DNA from: an uncultured Ruminococcus sp.
GTDB lineage: Bacteria > Bacillota > Clostridia > Oscillospirales > Ruminococcaceae
Direction: 5' to 3'
NCBI GenBank assembly: GCA_947176565.1
Contig: CAMWRC010000049.1
Span: 1-7,428, forward strand
DNA length: 7,428 nt
In this document: positions 4,952 to 7,428 of the stretch, in pieces
Layout of the letters: every line of letters starts with the position of its first letter
Position numbering within the stretch: position 1 is the first letter of the stretch
Notes under the pieces: generated by a model
What the model was told of the DNA's origin: nothing
The model's input: only the letters and a program-made list of their open reading frames with translations
Databases searched by the model: none
Program-made: the position numbers and the translations under genes

Positions 4952-7304
4952 TGCAGTTATCCTCCGGAACAAGAGCATTTTCAAGTACATCTGTGAGATT
5001 TTCCGCAAATATAAATTCAAGTGAATTTTTTACAGAATCGTCAACTTCTTCCAAATCCGGCTTGTTGTCAACTGGAATAATAACTCTTTTTATTCCTGAC
5101 TTATATGCAGCCATGGTCTTTTCACGAAGTCCGCCTATCGGGAGAACCTTTCCGTGAAGCGTTATTTCTCCGGTCATTGCAGTATCGGAACGCACTTTTC
5201 TGCCTGACAGTGCAGATACAACAGCTATTGTCATTGTAACTCCTGCCGACGGACCGTCTTTCGGTACTGCACCCTCCGGAGCGTGAATATGCATATCTTT
5301 ATTTTTATAGAAATCTTTATCAATTCCGTAGCTGCTGCCGAGACTTCTCACATAGCTCACAGCAATCTGCGAACTTTCTTTCATGACATCACCGAGAGAA
5401 CCTGTAACTCCAATCTTGCCCGTTCCCTCAAGGATAATTACTTCAAGCGGCATGAGAACTCCGCCCACTGAAGTCCACGCAAGACCGTTTACTACACCTA
5501 CCTGATTTTCCTTTGATACGAGGTCTGATGTATATTTTCTTGTACCGAGCCACTTTTCGATTTCCTCAGTCTTTATTGTAATCCGTTTTGCCGTTCCGTC
5601 GGCAATTTTCTTTGCCGCCTTTCTGCACAGTGATGCAATATAGCGTTCAAGTGTACGTACTCCGGCTTCTTTTGTATAAAATCTTATAATATCGTGCATT
5701 GCCTCGTCCTGCACTTTAAGCTGTGTTCCTTTTAAGCCGTGTTCTTTCAGCTGTTTCGGAAGCAGATGTTCCTTTGCTATATGGAATTTTTCCTCTGCCG
5801 TATAGCTTGGAAGTTCAATAAGTTCCATACGGTCAAGAAGCGGAGCAGGAATATCGCCCACATTATTTGCTGTAGTAATGAATACCGCCTTGCTCAAATC
5901 AAACGGTACTTCAAGGAAATGGTCACGAAACTCCTGATTCTGTTCGCTGTCAAGAACTTCCAGCATAGCAGATGCAGGGTCGCCCTTGATGTCACTGCAA
6001 AGCTTGTCAATCTCATCGAAAAGTATCAGCGGATTCGCTGAACCTGCTTGCTGGAGAGCAGTAATAATACGCCCCGGCATAGCTCCGACATAGGTTTTTC
6101 TGTGACCTCTTATATCCGCTTCATCTCTTACACCGCCAAGTGAAACACGTACATATTTCCTGCCCATAGCTTTGGCGACTGACTTTGCTATGGAAGTTTT
6201 TCCGATACCGGGAGGTCCGGAAAGACAGATTATCTGTCCCTTTATATCGGGATTAAGCATATGAACTGCTAAAAATTCAAGTATGCGTTCCTTTACCTTT
6301 TTCAGACCGTAGTGTTCTTTATTGAGGACCGCCTCTGCCTTTTCCATAGACAGCTTTGATTTTGTATATTTTCCCCACGGCAGCGAAAGAACAATATCAA
6401 GATAATTCTTTATAACAAATGCTTCCTGTGATGCCGGCGGAAGTTTTCCGAGCCGTTCCGCTTCTTTCATAAGCTTGTCGCGGCTTTTTTCATCAATTTT
6501 CAGTTCCATTATCTGATTGGTGATATTAAAAATTTCCTCTGCATCGTCCTCTCCGAGCTGTTCCTGAATAACGCGCATCTGTTCACGGAGATAATACTCT
6601 TTCTGTCCCTTGTCAATGCTGTTTTTGGTCTGTTCATTTATAAGGTTTTCAAGTTCCAGTATTTCCACTTCGGAAGTAAGGCTTGCATAAAGTACGGAAA
6701 GTTTATTCAATACGCTTGATTCCTCAAGAAGTGTCTGCTTGTCCCTATAGTTAAGATTGACATTAAATGCGACAGCTTCAAAAAGTCTTACCGGGTCTTC
6801 CTGTGTGACAACTGATGAAAAGAGTTCATGCGGTACACGGGGAAAGAATGATATATAGCGTTCAAAGACATCTTTCACAGAACGCATAAGAGCCTCTGCT
6901 TCTATCTTGTCAATCTTGCCGCGGGAATATGTAGCCGTACGTTTTATTTCGGCACGCAGAACCTCTCCGTCGTCAATAAGTCGTATAAGGTTAGCTCTGT
7001 AAACTCCCTCAATGATTACTTTCATAACATTATCCGGAAGTCTGAGAACCTGTTTTATTTCTGCAACCACACCCACCTTATACAGGTCAGAAGCCTTAGG
7101 ATTCTCGACATATGTCTCATGCTGTGCAACGAGGAAAATTTTTTCATTCTCCTTGACTGCCCGTTCAACAGCTGCAACTGTCTTATCTCTTGATACATCG
7201 AAGTGCATTACCATTTTCGGGAATGCAACAAGACCTCTCATGGCAATAGCATAAAAGATATTGCCGGTTTCTGTGTTCTTACTGCTTTTTATAGTCTGTT
7301 CCAT
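4935..7304 (-). CDS. lon: ATP-dependent serine protease Lon (LonA type), 789 aa
   Basis: A cytoplasmic hexameric AAA+ protease that degrades damaged and regulatory proteins. Domains in order: N-terminal substrate-recognition domain (about 15-210), a coiled-coil-rich helical segment (about 210-310), AAA+ module (about 330-590) and C-terminal Ser-Lys protease domain (about 600-780). Walker A is GPPGIGKT (363-370), Walker B is ILFDEID (427-433), sensor 1 lies in TTANN (477-481), an Arg-finger candidate is in LLDRME (R492), and sensor 2 is in GVRTLER (548-554). The catalytic dyad is Ser686 (PKDGPSAG) and Lys729 (GGLREKT), 43 residues apart as in E. coli Lon. The N-domain and length indicate soluble LonA, not membrane LonB. 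The start is supported by GGAG at 7313-7316 and a promoter upstream. It is first in the unit and overlaps engB by 17 nt. No CIRCE or CtsR box is visible upstream. Confidence 0.98.
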   Translation of the reverse strand: MEQTIKSSKNTETGNIFYAIAMRGLVAFPKMVMHFDVSRDKTVAAVERAVKENEKIFLVAQHETYVENPKASDLYKVGVVAEIKQVLRLPDNVMKVIIEGVYRANLIRLIDDGEVLRAEIKRTATYSRGKIDKIEAEALMRSVKDVFERYISFFPRVPHELFSSVVTQEDPVRLFEAVAFNVNLNYRDKQTLLEESSVLNKLSVLYASLTSEVEILELENLINEQTKNSIDKGQKEYYLREQMRVIQEQLGEDDAEEIFNITNQIMELKIDEKSRDKLMKEAERLGKLPPASQEAFVIKNYLDIVLSLPWGKYTKSKLSMEKAEAVLNKEHYGLKKVKERILEFLAVHMLNPDIKGQIICLSGPPGIGKTSIAKSVAKAMGRKYVRVSLGGVRDEADIRGHRKTYVGAMPGRIITALQQAGSANPLILFDEIDKLCSDIKGDPASAMLEVLDSEQNQEFRDHFLEVPFDLSKAVFITTANNVGDIPAPLLDRMELIELPSYTAEEKFHIAKEHLLPKQLKEHGLKGTQLKVQDEAMHDIIRFYTKEAGVRTLERYIASLCRKAAKKIADGTAKRITIKTEEIEKWLGTRKYTSDLVSKENQVGVVNGLAWTSVGGVLMPLEVIILEGTGKIGVTGSLGDVMKESSQIAVSYVRSLGSSYGIDKDFYKNKDMHIHAPEGAVPKDGPSAGVTMTIAVVSALSGRKVRSDTAMTGEITLHGKVLPIGGLREKTMAAYKSGIKRVIIPVDNKPDLEEVDDSVKNSLEFIFAENLTDVLENALVPEDNCNEAEL
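4961..4965 (-). promoter_or_regulatory. Ribosome-binding site that fixes the engB start
   Basis: GGAGG on the minus strand, within the last codons of lon, is nine bases upstream of ATG 4951. It supports the 196-residue start over the longer reading from 5020. Confidence 0.85.
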
Positions 7305-7312
7305 ATGATATT

Positions 7313-7316
7313 CTCC
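7313..7316 (-). promoter_or_regulatory. Ribosome-binding site of lon
   Basis: GGAG (within GTGGAGA) on the minus strand lies eight bases before ATG 7304 and supports this start. Confidence 0.75.
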
Positions 7317-7327
7317 ACTTTTTATGG

Positions 7328-7378
7328 TTATCGTTTCTGTGAATGAATACCGTAAAATCGCCGGGTTAAAAACGATAA
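7328..7378 (-). repeat. 9-bp inverted repeat spanning the lon leader
   Basis: TTATCGTTT (7328-7336) and AAACGATAA (7370-7378) are exact reverse complements separated by 33 nt. Both arms lie in the predicted untranslated leader of lon, downstream of its -10 box; the nearer arm ends 23 bases before the start codon. It may fold as a long-range stem in the mRNA or serve as two half-sites for a regulator. It does not match CIRCE (TTAGCACTC) or CtsR (GGTCAAA) elements. Confidence 0.4.
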
Positions 7379-7393
7379 TAACGGCTACATTAC

Positions 7394-7422
7394 ATTATAC
7401 TATATTTCAGAAAAAAAAGCAA
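7394..7422 (-). promoter_or_regulatory. Probable sigma-A promoter of lon
   Basis: A perfect -10 TATAAT (7394-7399) has a weaker -35 match TTGCTT (7417-7422) at a 17-bp spacing. The predicted start is near 7387, giving a leader of about 80 nt. The intervening region is A/T-rich. The -10 is convincing; the -35 assignment is less so because it overlaps a T-run that may belong to an upstream terminator. Confidence 0.6.
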
Positions 7423-7428
7423 GCATTT
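7411..7428 (-). terminator. Possible 3' half of an intrinsic terminator of the gene upstream of lon, cut by the window edge
   Basis: On the minus strand the window begins AAATGCTTGC followed by eight T residues (7411-7418). That is what the descending arm and U-tract of an intrinsic terminator would look like. The ascending arm would lie outside the window, so this cannot be confirmed here. Confidence 0.3.

Noticed and set aside
4952..5020. N-terminal extension of EngB from ATG 5020
   Set aside because: The 23 extra residues are encoded in the lon 3' end and are not EngB-like; the GGAGG lies directly before the internal start at 4951.
4834..5157. 107-codon plus-strand frame across the lon-engB junction
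   Set aside because: It is antisense to both genes, low in complexity and without a recognisable motif; no promoter or RBS supports it.
7305..7428. CIRCE or CtsR heat-shock operator upstream of lon
   Set aside because: Neither TTAGCACTC/GAGTGCTAA nor tandem GGTCAAA heptads are present; the only repeat seen is the unrelated TTATCGTTT/AAACGATAA pair.

Overview
The window looks like ordinary chromosome from a low-GC Gram-positive anaerobe of the class Clostridia, with Ruminococcaceae/Oscillospirales my best but unproven guess. Three things point there: the lon-engB (lonA-ysxC) gene order typical of Firmicutes, strong GGAGG/AAAGGAA ribosome-binding sites with sigma-A promoters, and a single-chain 'Aquifex-type' aconitase of about 645 residues. 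All genes lie on the minus strand, so transcription runs from right to left. I see no tRNA, rRNA, CRISPR array, insertion sequence or phage gene.

Right part (about 2571-7428): an apparent four-gene operon. A TATAAT-containing promoter at 7394-7422 precedes a leader of about 80 nt and then lon (ATP-dependent protease, 789 aa). lon overlaps engB (ribosome-assembly GTPase, 196 aa from the supported start) by 17 nt. After a 31-nt gap comes lysA (diaminopimelate decarboxylase, 432 aa), and two bases later a small GNAT acetyltransferase (137 aa). A hairpin terminator at 2571-2605 closes the unit. The genes cover protein quality control, 50S subunit maturation and the last step of lysine synthesis; only lon-engB is a familiar pairing.

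Left part (1-2525): a second unit with its own near-consensus promoter (TTGACA, 17 bp, TAAAAT at 2497-2525), driving acn (aconitase). Its stop codon overlaps the start of a further gene (TAATG at 525-529) that runs off the left edge. I translated the visible 175 codons by hand. They match the microbial poly(ADP-ribose) glycohydrolase family (TIGR02452 / PARG_cat_microb), with the QEE catalytic motif intact and the usual GGG loop reading GGA. This truncated gene, apparently translationally coupled to aconitase, is the most interesting item in the window.

I found no convincing new multi-gene system. The points worth following are the acn-PARG coupling, the GGA variant, a perfect 9-bp hairpin early in the PARG gene, and a 9-bp inverted repeat in the lon leader.
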